The notes under the pieces were generated by a model that saw only the letters and a list, made by a program, of their open reading frames with translations, made no database searches and was not told the origin of the DNA. Position numbers and translations under genes: made by a program. Shown piece after piece: positions 16,670 to 26,484 of a stretch of DNA of 64,000 bases. The first letter of the stretch is position 1, and each line of letters begins with the position of its first letter. Origin of the DNA: CAWJFP01 sp963842155 (GTDB taxonomy: Bacteria > Pseudomonadota > Alphaproteobacteria > JACZXZ01); NCBI GenBank assembly GCA_963842155.1, contig CAWJFP010000016.1:1-64000 (forward strand). The letters run 5' to 3'.

Positions 16670-17568
16670 GCCCGCAGGACCCCAAGCGCCGCGGGCTCGG
16701 CCGCGGCCTCTCCTCGCTCCTCGGGCCGGAAGTGCCCGGCGCAGCCGATGGCGATGCCGCGCCGGAGGCGGGGCGCACGCCGACCCATCTGCCGATCGGC
16801 GCCTTGCGCCCCGGGCGCTTCCAGCCGCGCCGCCATTTCGACGAAGAGGAGATGGCCGCGCTCGTCCAGTCGATCCGCGCGCAAGGCATCCTCCAACCCA
16901 TCCTCGTGCGCCGCCTGGCGGGCGATCCCGCCGCCTTCGAGATCGTGGCGGGCGAGCGCCGCTGGCGCGCCGCGCAGGCCGTGCCCCTGCACGAGGTGCC
17001 CGTCATACTGCGCGAGCTCAATGACGGCCAGGCGCTGGAGCTGGCGCTGGTCGAGAATCTGCAGCGGCAGGATCTGGGACCGCTCGAGGAGGCCGACGCC
17101 TATCGCCGGCTGATGAAGGAATTCAGCCACACGCAAGAGGACCTCGCGCGCGTGGTGGGGAAGAGCCGCAGCCATGTCGCCAACATGATGCGGCTTCTCG
17201 ATCTGCCGCCGCCGGTCAAATCATTGCTCGAGGACGGCAGCCTCACGGCGGGCCATGCGCGCGCGCTGCTGACCGCGCGCGATCCGGCGCGGCTCGCCAA
17301 GGAGGTGGTGCGCCGCCGTCTCAATGTGAGGCAGACCGAGCAGCTCGCCGGCCGGGATTTCGCGCGCGCGGCGCGCGGCGGGGCGCAGCCCGCCAAGGAC
17401 AGCGACACGCTCGCCATGGAGCGCGATCTCTCCCTCGCCCTCGGAATCAAGGTCGCGATCGAGGCCAAGGGCGGGCGCGGCAGGCTCGTGCTGCGCTACG
17501 ACAATCTCGACCAGCTCGAGGATTTGATCGAGCGCCTGAGCCGCGAGCCGAAGAACGAGGGGCTATAG
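16666..17568 (+). CDS. parB: Chromosome partitioning protein ParB (CTPase clamp)
   Basis: ParB binds parS and slides along DNA as a CTP-dependent clamp. The 300-residue protein starts with RRGLGRGLSSLLG, the ParA-interacting peptide containing the catalytic arginine region. The CTP-binding domain carries IVAGERRWRAAQ, the helix-turn-helix region is HTQEDLARVVGKSRSHVANMMRLLDLP, and a C-terminal dimerisation segment follows (LVLRYDNLDQLEDLIERL). Length is normal. The ATG overlaps the parA stop. The two parS sites upstream complete the ParABS system. The gene is followed by an intergenic palindromic element and convergent holA. Confidence 0.96.
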   Translation: MSPQDPKRRGLGRGLSSLLGPEVPGAADGDAAPEAGRTPTHLPIGALRPGRFQPRRHFDEEEMAALVQSIRAQGILQPILVRRLAGDPAAFEIVAGERRWRAAQAVPLHEVPVILRELNDGQALELALVENLQRQDLGPLEEADAYRRLMKEFSHTQEDLARVVGKSRSHVANMMRLLDLPPPVKSLLEDGSLTAGHARALLTARDPARLAKEVVRRRLNVRQTEQLAGRDFARAARGGAQPAKDSDTLAMERDLSLALGIKVAIEAKGGRGRLVLRYDNLDQLEDLIERLSREPKNEGL

Positions 17569-17643
17569 GATCAGGCTACCGCGACGGTCGAGACGTTTTC
17601 GCTCCGTTTGATCATTGTTAGCCGTCATTTCGTTTCCTTGATC

Positions 17644-17764
17644 GTCATGCCCGGCCCCCCGGGTCCGGCCTTTGACCGGCCCGAGGGCAAATTTCACGTG
17701 CCGGGCATCCACGTCTCTCTGCGCCAATTAAGACGTGGATCGCCGGCACGAGGGCCGGCGATGA
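17644..17764. repeat. Composite palindromic intergenic element downstream of parB
   Basis: The element starts GTCATGCCCGGC (17644-17655) and ends GCCGGCGATGAC (17753-17764). Nested inverted pairs include ATCCACGTCT (17707-17716) with AGACGTGGAT (17731-17740), and GCCGGC either side of the ACGAGG spacer near 17742-17758. It lies between convergent parB and holA. The shared GTCAT/ATGAC ends and modular inner arms relate it to the element at 5991-6088. Confidence 0.7.
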
Positions 17765-17805
17765 CCGTTTGGGCGTTGAATCGGACGTCGAGACAGCATT
17801 GCGGC

Positions 17806-18843
17806 CTACGCCTTCGTCCGCCGCCGCTCCGCAAAACCGGCGAGCTCCAACAAGCAGCGCAGCGCCAGCGCCTCGTCGGGCATGCCGGTGGTCTTGCAGG
17901 AAATCTCGGCCGCGGTGAGGCGCTCGAGCGCCGTGGCCGCGCCGGTGGCCGGCCACATCCTTAGCTGGCTTACGAAACGCCCGCGCACCTTCCAGAAGAG
18001 GCGCGGCTTCAAGCCCTCGACCGCGCGCTCCACGGGCTGGCCGGCGGCGATCTGCGCGGCGACGAGATGGAGCCGCTGGAAATGGCGCTGCGCCACGCGC
18101 AGCACGGCGACGGCGCTCTCCCCTTCGGCGAAGGCGCGCGCGAGACCGCGCTCGACGCCCTTGCGGTCGCCGTCGGCCGCGGCCAGCACGGCATCCTCGA
18201 TGGTCTGGGCGGCGCTGTCGCCGACGCAAGCGCGCGCGTCCTCGAGCCGAACCTCCTTGGCGCCCGCGCCCATATAGAGCACCAGCTTGTCGAGCTCGCT
18301 GCGCGTCACCATGCGGTCGCCGCCGAGATTCTCGACCAGGTAGTCGAGCGCGTCGGGCGTCACGCCCAAGCCGGCGTCGCGCAAGCTCTTGCGCACCAGC
18401 GCCTCGAGGCCGCGGGCGTCGTCCTCGTAGCAGGGGAGGGCGGCGGCGTTTTGGGCGCCCTCGAAGAGCGCGCGCAGCTTGGAGCGCGCTTGCAGATCGC
18501 CGCCATCGACCACCACCAGCGCGTCGCCCAGCGGATGATCGAGGAAGGCGGCGAAGATGCCGGCGAGCGCGTCGCTCGCGTTCAGCACGCGCAGCGCCCG
18601 GCGCCCGCCCGTCATGGCGATGGCGGCGGCCTCGTCGGCAAGCCGCGCGGGATCGTCGCGCAGAACGTTGCCGGCAAGCTCGACGAAGCGGAAGGGATCG
18701 TCGAGGCTGCCGGCGACGGCGCGGCAGAGCTTGTCGACGCGCTCGCGCACCAGGCCTGCGTCGGGGCCATAGACCAGCACCGCGTTCAGCGCCGGATCGG
18801 GCCGCGCGGCGAAGCCGTCCGCCTGCGCCGGAGCGATTTTCAT
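17806..18843 (-). CDS. holA: DNA polymerase III delta subunit
   Basis: HolA is the delta subunit of the clamp loader that opens the beta clamp. The 345-residue protein shows the family layout: N-terminal AAA-like domain (NAVLVYGPDAGLVRERVDKL), the beta-wrench segment (LVVVDGGDLQARSKLRALFE), and the C-terminal collar with ISCKTTGMPDEALALRCLLEL, where the Lys-Thr-x-G segment is characteristic. It is convergent with parB. In most alphaproteobacteria it lies downstream of leuS and lptE; here the gene immediately upstream is a cyclase-ATPase whose stop is 18 bp from the holA ATG, so holA probably depends on transcription through it or from a promoter within it. Confidence 0.93.
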   Translation of the reverse strand: MKIAPAQADGFAARPDPALNAVLVYGPDAGLVRERVDKLCRAVAGSLDDPFRFVELAGNVLRDDPARLADEAAAIAMTGGRRALRVLNASDALAGIFAAFLDHPLGDALVVVDGGDLQARSKLRALFEGAQNAAALPCYEDDARGLEALVRKSLRDAGLGVTPDALDYLVENLGGDRMVTRSELDKLVLYMGAGAKEVRLEDARACVGDSAAQTIEDAVLAAADGDRKGVERGLARAFAEGESAVAVLRVAQRHFQRLHLVAAQIAAGQPVERAVEGLKPRLFWKVRGRFVSQLRMWPATGAATALERLTAAEISCKTTGMPDEALALRCLLELAGFAERRRTKA

Positions 18844-18861
18844 GGGACGCCTATAGCGAGG

Positions 18862-21800
18862 CTAAGCCATCGCGGCAAGGAGCCGCGTCGCTTCGCCGAT
18901 TTCCGGAAGCTCGGCGCTTTCATCGAAGCCTTCGAGCGCAAGAACGAGCAGGGCACGTGCGGCCGCGTCGCGCTTGGTCTCGTGATAAAGCCGCGCGAGC
19001 GACAGCGCCGCGCGCAGCTCGAAGCTCCGCGTCTTCTGGCCGCGGGCGATCTCGAGGGCGCGGCCGAAGTCGGCCTCGGCTGCGTGCGATGGTCGGGACG
19101 CGCGGCGCGAAGCAGAATGTCGCCGCGTACCGATGCAGCTCCGCCACATCCCAACGCTGTCTCCGTCCGCTCGCTCACGGCGACGGCGTCGTCGATGATC
19201 GCAAGAGCCGATTCGACATGGCCCATTTCCGCTTCCACCTCGGCATGCGTTGCTTCAAACAACGGCAAGTACAAGCCTATTCCCTGCTCTTTGCACATCT
19301 GGATACCGACGCGCATGGCCGTTTCTCCGGCCTCCCGCCCGCCTGCCCGCCAACGCGCATAGCCGAGCGCGACGCTGCCGTGGGCAAGCCACAATGGCAA
19401 GCCATGCTCACGGCTCATGGCGACCAAGGATTCGGAATGAGCCATGAGCTGCCGCGTATCGCGGCATAGCAGCTCCAAGTCGCACATGTGGCTTAGCGCG
19501 TAGGCAACGGATGCGAGATGTCCCGTGCTTGGCGCAGAAGCTAGCGCTTCCTCGGCAACGCGGCGGGCGCGCACGATCTCGCCCAGCGGCCAGAGCGTCA
19601 TGGCGAGGTAAGCCATGCTGGAGACGCCGACGTCTTGGCCGAAGCGGAAGGCGAGGGGACGATGCCGCCCGGCATCGTAGGATGCAAGCGCCTGCTCGAG
19701 ATGCTCCCGCGCGCCGATATAATCGCCTTCATGCCAATGACTGGTGCCGACGATACGATGCCCCACCAGGATTTCCGGCGCATCGGACTCGCGCTCGGCG
19801 TCGCGCAAAAAGGCCGCCGACAGTGTGCGGATCGATTCGGGCTCGCCGCGGACATAGCTGCCGACCCACAGGCCGTAACGCGCCGCAAGGCGCTCGGTGG
19901 CATCTTCGATGCCCGCCGCGAGCTCGGCGGCGCGGGCGAAGGCAGCCGTCGTCTCAAACGCACCATATCCGCGCGACGAGATCAGCGCCTGACCATAGGC
20001 AATCTGCAGCCTCAGCCGGTTGAGGCGCTCGGCGGGTCCGTCGGGTAGGCCCTCCGCCTGGCGGACCGCCTTGCCAAGATGCTCGGCCGCCTCGACATAG
20101 GCCGCGCGGCGAAGCGCGGCCTCGCCGGCACGTTGCCAAGCGGCGACGGCGGCTTCGGTCTCGCCCGCCTCGGTCAGATGATAAGCAAGCAGTTCCGGCT
20201 GCGCCTCGGCGATCGCCCTGAACGCATCGCTCAATGCGCCGGCCGCCGCGCGATGCAGCTCGCGCCGCCGGGTCTTCAGCAGGCTCTCGTAGGCGGCGTC
20301 CTGCACCAACGCATGTTTGAAGCGGTAGGTGGAATCCGGCGGCAAGCCCTGGGCATGGATGAGGTCAGCCTCGGCCAGCCGTTCCAGCGCCACCGTCAGC
20401 GTCCCGTCGCTCAGCCCCGCGACCGCCCGGATCAGGGGATAAGGGAATTCCCGCCCGAGCACCGCGGCGATCTGCGCCACCTCCTTGGCCGATCCCAGCC
20501 GGTCGAGCCGCGCCGTCAGCGAAGCCCGCAAGGTCAAGGGAATTTGCTGCGTCCCTCCATGCCCGTCGCCCTCGAGCAGCAATCTGGTCACCTCCTCGAT
20601 GAAAAGCGGCACGCCGCCGGTGCGGCTCACCAGCGCCTCCCGCATCTCGGTGCTCAGCGCGTGACGCGCCGCCACCTCCGTCACCATGCGCAGCACGTCT
20701 TGCCGATCGAGCGGCGCCAGCGCGATCAAAGTGTGATGGGAGCGATGCGGCCAAGGCGCCCTGAACTCGGGGCGGCTGGTGACGAGCAGCATGAGCGGCA
20801 CGGCCGCGCCCTGCTCGGCAAGGACGCGCAAGAGATCGAGCGTCGAGGGATCGGCCCAATGGACATCCTCGACCAGGAGCAGGATGGCTTGCGTGCGCGC
20901 TCCGCCGATTAGCCAGCCGGCCAGGGTCGCGATCAGCCTCCGCCGCCGCTCCTCGGGCGCCGAAGGCGGCGGCGCATAATCCGCCGGCACCGGCAGCTCC
21001 AAGAGTGGCGCCACCAGCGGTACCGATTGAGTGGGGTCGAGCCCCACCGCGCGATGCCAGGCGGCCAGCGCCGCCACGCGAGCCTTCCGGCGTCGGCTCC
21101 TGCTCTTCCAGTCGCCGCCGGGCGAATTCGACGAAGGGATGGAAGGACGTGTTCTGCAAAAGCTGCGAGCAGGCGAACTCCGTCCAGGTGTGCGGCGTGT
21201 CGGCGAGGCGACTCTGGAACTCCTCGGTGAGCCGGGACTTGCCCAAGCCCGCCTCGCCCACCAGCAGCACGAGCTGCCCCTGGCCCGCGCGCGTCCGCGT
21301 CCAGCGGCTCTCGATCTGCCGCAGCTCCTCCTCGCGTCCGACCAGCGGCGTGACGATACGTCCGACCACGCGCCGCCGCCCGGCACCGCTCGCCCGCGTC
21401 ACCTGAAAGAGGGCAACCGGCTCGGTCACGCCCTTGAGGGCCTGCGTTCCCCGGTCGCCCGCGACGAACAGCCCCGACACCAGCCGGTGCACGTCGCCTG
21501 TGATCAGGAGCATGCCCGGCTCGGCCGCCGCCTGAACGCGGGCCGCGATGTTCGGCACCTCGCCGTACAGCTCTGCATCCTCGCCGATCACCACCGGTCC
21601 GGCATGGACGCCGACGCGTACCGCGAGTGCAGGCCCGCCGCGCGCCGCCAGGGCCCGGCTTTGCGCGGCGATCGCCTCGACGATCGCAAGTCCGGCGCGT
21701 ACCGCGCGTTCGGCATCGTTCTCCTGTGCTTGCGGATAGCCGAAATAGACCAGCGCCCCGTCGCCGAGATTCTTGGCGACGTGGCCGCCGAAGCGGCCGA

Positions 21801-22188
21801 CCGCCTCGGCGACGGCGCGGTGATAATCGGCGACGATGTCGCGCCATTCCTCGGCGTCGAGGCGACCGGCGATCGCGGTCGAGCCGACCAGATCGCAGAA
21901 CATCACCGTGAGATGGCGCCGCTCGCCGGCCGGATAGGCGCGCTCGACCGGAGCCGCTGCCGCAGGCTTGACCAAGGCGGGCGCCTCGCTCGCCGCGGGC
22001 GGCGCGCCAAGCTCGGCGATCGCCCGCAACAGCTTGCGGCGGTGGCCGAGCGAGGAAATGCCGAGTTCCTTGAGGTCCTGATCGGAGAGGTCGCGGAGGA
22101 TCGTGAGGTCGATGTCGTTCTCGACAAAGCGCGGCGCATATTCGGAGAGGCCCAGCGCCTCCAGCCATGTCGTGATCTTGTCCATCAA
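18862..22188 (-). pseudogene. SAM domain-class III nucleotide cyclase-AAA ATPase-TPR protein, disrupted by several frameshifts
   Basis: If read through, this gene encodes about 1,108 residues. An N-terminal SAM domain (ITTWLEALGLSEYAPRF) is followed by a class III cyclase domain with the metal-binding aspartates in VMFCDLVGST and KNLGDGALVYFGYP. A signal-transduction AAA ATPase (LVGEAGLGKSRLTEEF; LLLVEDVHWADPSTLDLL) and a long TPR-like helical tail complete it. The frame is lost near 21077 (after LEEQEPTPE), and two to three more indels occur between about 19085 and 19180; the intact ending ARALLVLALEGFDESAELPEI is in another frame. Coding-like sequence is preserved on both sides, so either decay is recent or the consensus has indel errors. 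It occupies the space between leuS (24 bp) and holA (18 bp) where lptE normally sits. Confidence 0.8.
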
Positions 22189-22212
22189 CCCCGCCGCATG
22201 CGTTGCCGGCCT

Positions 22213-24780
22213 TTACAACACCAGATTGATCACGCGGTTCGGCACCAGCACGACGCGGCGCACGGCCTTGCCTTCGACCGCCTTCATCACGGCGGGGAGC
22301 GCCAGCGCCGCCTGCTTGGCGGCCTCTTGCTCGGCGTCGCGCGGCAGCTCGAGCGTGCCGCGCAGCTTGCCGTTCACCGAGACGGCGACCGTGACCATGT
22401 CGTCGATCAGCAGCAGCGGATCGGGCTCGGGCCAGGGCACGTCGATCAGCATCTCCTTATGACCGAGGGCGCGCCACAGCTCCTCGGCGAGATGCGGCAT
22501 CATCGGTCCGATCAGCCGCACGATCGTCTCGTAGCCCTCGCGCAGGAGGAACGCCGTTTCGCTTCCGCTCGTGCCGAGGTCGGCGAGGAGATTGCTCAGC
22601 TCATGCACGCGCGCGACCGCGCGGTTGAAGCGGAACTGCTCGAGATCCTGCGTGACGCCGAAGACCGTCTTGTGGATGGCGCGGCGCGCCGCCATGGCAG
22701 CCTCGCCGAGCCCCTCGGGCGCGGCCGCGCCCGAGGGCGCCATCGCTTGGCGCTGCTCGAGCACGCGCCGGTAGAGCCGGTTGACGAAGCGCCAGGCGCC
22801 CTCGACCCCTTCCGCCGTCCATTCCATGTCGCGCTCGGGCGGGCTGTCCGAGAGCATGAACCAGCGCGCCGTGTCGGCGCCGTAGCTCTCGATGATCTCG
22901 CTGGGATCGACGGTGTTCTTGCGCGACTTGCTCATCTTCTCCGAGCGGCCGATCTCGACCGGCCGGCCGGTCGCGCGCTCGACCATGCGGCCGGCCCCGT
23001 CGCGCTCGACCTCGGCGGGGGCGAGCCAGCGCCCGTCCTCGCTGCGGTAGGTCTCGTGGCAGACCATGCCTTGGGTGAAGAGCCCGCTGAAGGGCTCGTC
23101 GATGTCGAGATAGCCGAAGCGGCGCATGGCGCGCGTATAGAAGCGCGCATAGAGGAGATGCAGGATGGCATGTTCGACGCCGCCGATATATTGATCGACC
23201 GCCAGCCAGTAATCGACCGCGGCGCGGTCCGTGGGCCCCTCGGCGCGCGGCGAGCAGAAGCGGGCGAAATACCAGGAGGATTCGACGAAGGTGTCGAAAG
23301 TGTCGGTCTCGCGCAAGGCGGGCTCGCCGCAACGCGGGCAGGGCACATGCTTCCAGGTGGGGTGATGGTCGAGCGGATTGCCCGGGCGGTCGAAGCTGGC
23401 ATCCTCGGGCAGGGTCACGGGCAAATCCTTCTCCGGCACCGGCACCGGGCCGCATGAGGCGCAGTTGATGATGGGGACGGGGCAGCCCCAATAGCGCTGC
23501 CGCGACACGCCCCAATCGCGCAGGCGGTAATTGATCTCGCCGCGCCCGAGACCGAGCTCCTCCAGCCTGGCGACGACCCTCGCCTTGGCCGCCTCCACGC
23601 CGAGCCCGTCGAGGAAGTCGGAATTGGCGAGGAGGCCGTCGCCCACATAGGCCTCGTCGCCGATCCTGTATTGCGTCGGCTCCTCGCCCGGCGGGATCAC
23701 CACCGGCTTGACGGCGAGGCCGTAAAGCCGCGCGAAATCGAGATCGCGCTGGTCATGGGCCGGGCAGCCGAAGATGGCGCCGGTGCCATATTCCATCAGC
23801 ACGAAATTGGCGATGAAGACGGGCAGCCGCCAGCCCGGCACGAGGGGGTGAATCGCCTCGAGGCCGGTATCGAAGCCCTTCTTCTCCGCCGCCTCGATGG
23901 CGGCCTCGCTGGTGCCGAGATGGCGGCATTCCGCGACGAAGGCGCGCGCGGCGGGGCTCGCGGCGGCGAGCTTTTCGGCCAAGGGATGGTCGGCCGAGAG
24001 GGCGACGAAGCTCGCGCCATAGAGCGTGTCGGGGCGGGTGGTATAGACCTCGATCGCGCCCTCGCGCGCGCTTGCGAGCCTGAAGGTGATGCGCGCGCCC
24101 ATCGAGCGTCCGATCCAGCGCTGCTGCATCAGACGTACCTTGTCGGGCCAGCGCGGCAGATGGTCGAGCGCCTCCAGAAGCGGCTCGGCATAGTCGGTGA
24201 TGCGGAAGAACCATTGCGGCAGGCGGCGGCGCTCGACGGGCGCGCCCGAGCGCCAGCCGCGCCCGTCGATCACCTGCTCGTTGGCGAGCACCGTATGGTC
24301 GACCGGGTCCCAATTGACCCAAGCTTCCTTGCGATAGGCTAGGCCGCTCGCATAGAGATCGAGAAAAATCTTCTGCTCATGGCGGTAATAGGAGGGATCG
24401 CAGGTGGCGATCTCGCGGCTCCAGTCGAGCGACAGCCCCATCAGCTTGAGCTGCGCGCGCATCTGCGCGATGTTGGCGTAGGTCCAGGTCTTGGGATGGG
24501 TCTTGGCCTCGATCGCGGCGTTCTCGGCGGGGAGCCCGAAGGCGTCCCAGCCCATCGGATGCAGCACGTTGAAGCCGCGCGCGCGCTTGTAGCGAGCGAC
24601 GACGTCGCCCATGGTGTAGTTACGCACATGGCCCATATGGATGCGGCCGGAAGGGTAGGGAAACATCTCCAGCACGTAATATTTCGCCCGTCCCGGCTCC
24701 TCGCGGCATTCGAAGGCGCGCGCCGCCTCCCAAGCGGCCTGCCATCTCGCCTCGCTCTCCTTATGGTTATAGCGCGACAT
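22213..24780 (-). CDS. leuS: Leucyl-tRNA synthetase
   Basis: LeuS charges tRNA-Leu and edits mischarged products. The 855-residue class Ia synthetase has the HIGH-type motif FPYPSGRIHMGHVRNY near residue 42, the KMSKS loop EKMSKSRKNTVDP, the zinc-binding Cys clusters (CPVPIINCASCG; CPRCGEP), and the editing domain stretch TTRPDTLYGASFVAL. The start MSRYNHKESEARWQ is standard. It follows the DUF3576 lipoprotein gene (86 bp) and precedes the disrupted cyclase gene by 24 bp on the same strand. Confidence 0.97.
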   Translation of the reverse strand: MSRYNHKESEARWQAAWEAARAFECREEPGRAKYYVLEMFPYPSGRIHMGHVRNYTMGDVVARYKRARGFNVLHPMGWDAFGLPAENAAIEAKTHPKTWTYANIAQMRAQLKLMGLSLDWSREIATCDPSYYRHEQKIFLDLYASGLAYRKEAWVNWDPVDHTVLANEQVIDGRGWRSGAPVERRRLPQWFFRITDYAEPLLEALDHLPRWPDKVRLMQQRWIGRSMGARITFRLASAREGAIEVYTTRPDTLYGASFVALSADHPLAEKLAAASPAARAFVAECRHLGTSEAAIEAAEKKGFDTGLEAIHPLVPGWRLPVFIANFVLMEYGTGAIFGCPAHDQRDLDFARLYGLAVKPVVIPPGEEPTQYRIGDEAYVGDGLLANSDFLDGLGVEAAKARVVARLEELGLGRGEINYRLRDWGVSRQRYWGCPVPIINCASCGPVPVPEKDLPVTLPEDASFDRPGNPLDHHPTWKHVPCPRCGEPALRETDTFDTFVESSWYFARFCSPRAEGPTDRAAVDYWLAVDQYIGGVEHAILHLLYARFYTRAMRRFGYLDIDEPFSGLFTQGMVCHETYRSEDGRWLAPAEVERDGAGRMVERATGRPVEIGRSEKMSKSRKNTVDPSEIIESYGADTARWFMLSDSPPERDMEWTAEGVEGAWRFVNRLYRRVLEQRQAMAPSGAAAPEGLGEAAMAARRAIHKTVFGVTQDLEQFRFNRAVARVHELSNLLADLGTSGSETAFLLREGYETIVRLIGPMMPHLAEELWRALGHKEMLIDVPWPEPDPLLLIDDMVTVAVSVNGKLRGTLELPRDAEQEAAKQAALALPAVMKAVEGKAVRRVVLVPNRVINLVL

Positions 24781-24866
24781 TCCCTGGTCCCGATGCTGAG
24801 CCCGCGGGCCTTACGCGCGCGGCTCGCTCCCGCGCCGGAGCCGCCGGCCCCGGGCGGGTTCCCCGG

Positions 24867-25478
24867 CTACTGCCCGAGCGTCTGATTGCGCAGCCGCTGC
24901 GCGCGGGAAAGGATGGTGTCCTCGAGATCGATCCCCGTCAGCTTGTCGGCGGCGGCCTCCTGCCATTGCCCGTCGACCTCACGCTGGCGGAAGACCGAGA
25001 CGCGGAGCGAATCGGCGCGCAGCTCGCGACCGAGGATATAGACGTTGAGCTTGAAGCGCTCCTTGGGAGTCTCCGGCGGCGAGTACCAGTCGGTGATGAT
25101 CACGCCGCCATTGGAATCGGCCGAGACCAGCGGCATGAAGGAGACGGTGTCGAGCGCGGCATGCCAGAGATAGGTGTTGACGGTCATGCCCTCGCCCGTC
25201 GGGCGCGGCGCGGCGACGTTGTTCTCGAAGGTCGGCAGCTTGGGCTGCGTCTGCACCTGGGTTCCGATATTGGAGAGCTCGCGCGGCTCCTCGGCCGGCG
25301 TGGCGTCCTTCGGGCCTTGCATGGCCTTCGGCTTGAAGAGCGCGTTCCAGGTGCCGCCGACCGTGTCGCAGCCGCCGAGCGAGCCGCCCAAGGCGACGCC
25401 GAGCAGCAGCGCGGCCAACATTCTCAGCACCCCCGCACCGCCATGCGGCCGGGTCCCATGACTTGACATCCAGCTCAA
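24867..25478 (-). CDS. DUF3576 lipoprotein
   Basis: This is a 203-residue DUF3576 protein with a lipoprotein signal: a hydrophobic run LRMLAALLLGVALGGSL followed by lipobox LGGC, giving a lipidated Cys at about residue 37. The mature part contains the family motif NTYLWHAALDTVSFMPLVSADSNGGVIITDWY. Family members lie directly upstream of leuS in many alphaproteobacteria and are predicted outer-membrane or periplasmic lipoproteins of unknown function. The actual start may be a Met or GTG a little downstream of the first Met, since the lipoprotein n-region is long (MSWMSSHGTRPHGG). Transcription is probably shared with leuS. Confidence 0.85.
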   Translation of the reverse strand: MSWMSSHGTRPHGGAGVLRMLAALLLGVALGGSLGGCDTVGGTWNALFKPKAMQGPKDATPAEEPRELSNIGTQVQTQPKLPTFENNVAAPRPTGEGMTVNTYLWHAALDTVSFMPLVSADSNGGVIITDWYSPPETPKERFKLNVYILGRELRADSLRVSVFRQREVDGQWQEAAADKLTGIDLEDTILSRAQRLRNQTLGQ

Positions 25479-25689
25479 TTCCCTTGCCTCCGATGACGCC
25501 CCTCGCGGCCCATCATAGCGGTTCGCGGGCGGTCATTCATAGCCGGAAGGCGCGTCAGATCAAGAGCCGGGGCCGGGACCCTCGCGGATGCCTCGGAGGC
25601 CGCGACGAACTCGACGCTTTACAAGCCGGCCCCGCTGGGGATAGGGAATGCCCCCGCTTTTCGCAACAACCGGCGGATCCGAACGTCCG

Positions 25690-26484
25690 ATGACAACTCT
25701 CGAGGCTCTGGAAAGCCAGAGCGTCTTCATTATCCGCGAGGCCTTCGCGCGCATCGGGCGCCTTGCCATGCTGTGGTCGCTCGGCAAGGACTCCAACGTG
25801 ATGATTTGGCTCGCCCGCAAGGCCTTCTTCGGCCGCGTGCCCTTCCCCGTGCTGCATATCGACACGGGCAAGAAGTTCCCCGAGATGTACGCGTTCCGCG
25901 AGCGCTTCGCGCGCGAATGGGAGCTCGATCTGGTCCTGCGCGACTGCCCGCCGCTCGAGGAGATCGACCCGAGCCTGCCGCCCGCGGCGCGCTCGGCCGC
26001 GCGCAAGACGGCCGGGCTCAAGGCGGCGCTCGAGGAGCATGGCTTCCAGGCGCTCTTCGCCGGCATCAGGCGGGACGAGGAGGCGACGCGCGCCAAGGAG
26101 CGCGTCTTCAGCCTGCGCGGCGACGGCTCGCGCTGGGATTTCCGCAACCAGCCGCCCGAGTTCTGGGACCAGTTCCTGACCGACATCCCGCCCGGCGCGC
26201 ATCTGCGCATCCATCCCCTCCTGCATTGGACCGAGATCGACATCTGGCGCTATATCAAGCGCGAGAACATTCCGCTGGTGGACCTCTATTTCGCCAAAGG
26301 CGGGCGGCGCTACCGCTCGCTCGGCGACCAGGACATCACCAGCCCGATCGCGAGCGAGGCGGCGAGCCTCGATGCCATCATCGCCGAGCTCGAGGAGACG
26401 CGGGTGGCCGAGCGCAGCGGGCGCGCGATGGACCATGAGGCCGAGGATTCCTTCGAGCGGCTGCGCGCCGACGGCTACATGTGA
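25690..26484 (+). CDS. cysD: Sulfate adenylyltransferase subunit 2
   Basis: CysD is the catalytic PP-loop subunit of ATP sulfurylase, making adenosine 5'-phosphosulfate from sulfate and ATP. The 264-residue protein has the PP-loop variant WSLGKDSNVMIWLARKAF near residue 30, FPVLHIDTGKKFPEMY, and the family segment HPLLHWTEIDIWRYIKRENIP. The start at 25690 gives MTTLEALESQS, the usual N-terminus; the earlier in-frame start adds 14 unrelated residues. The stop overlaps the cysNC ATG (TGATG), so the two subunits are translationally coupled. A 211-bp upstream gap separates it from the divergent DUF3576 gene. Confidence 0.95.
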   Translation: MTTLEALESQSVFIIREAFARIGRLAMLWSLGKDSNVMIWLARKAFFGRVPFPVLHIDTGKKFPEMYAFRERFAREWELDLVLRDCPPLEEIDPSLPPAARSAARKTAGLKAALEEHGFQALFAGIRRDEEATRAKERVFSLRGDGSRWDFRNQPPEFWDQFLTDIPPGAHLRIHPLLHWTEIDIWRYIKRENIPLVDLYFAKGGRRYRSLGDQDITSPIASEAASLDAIIAELEETRVAERSGRAMDHEAEDSFERLRADGYM

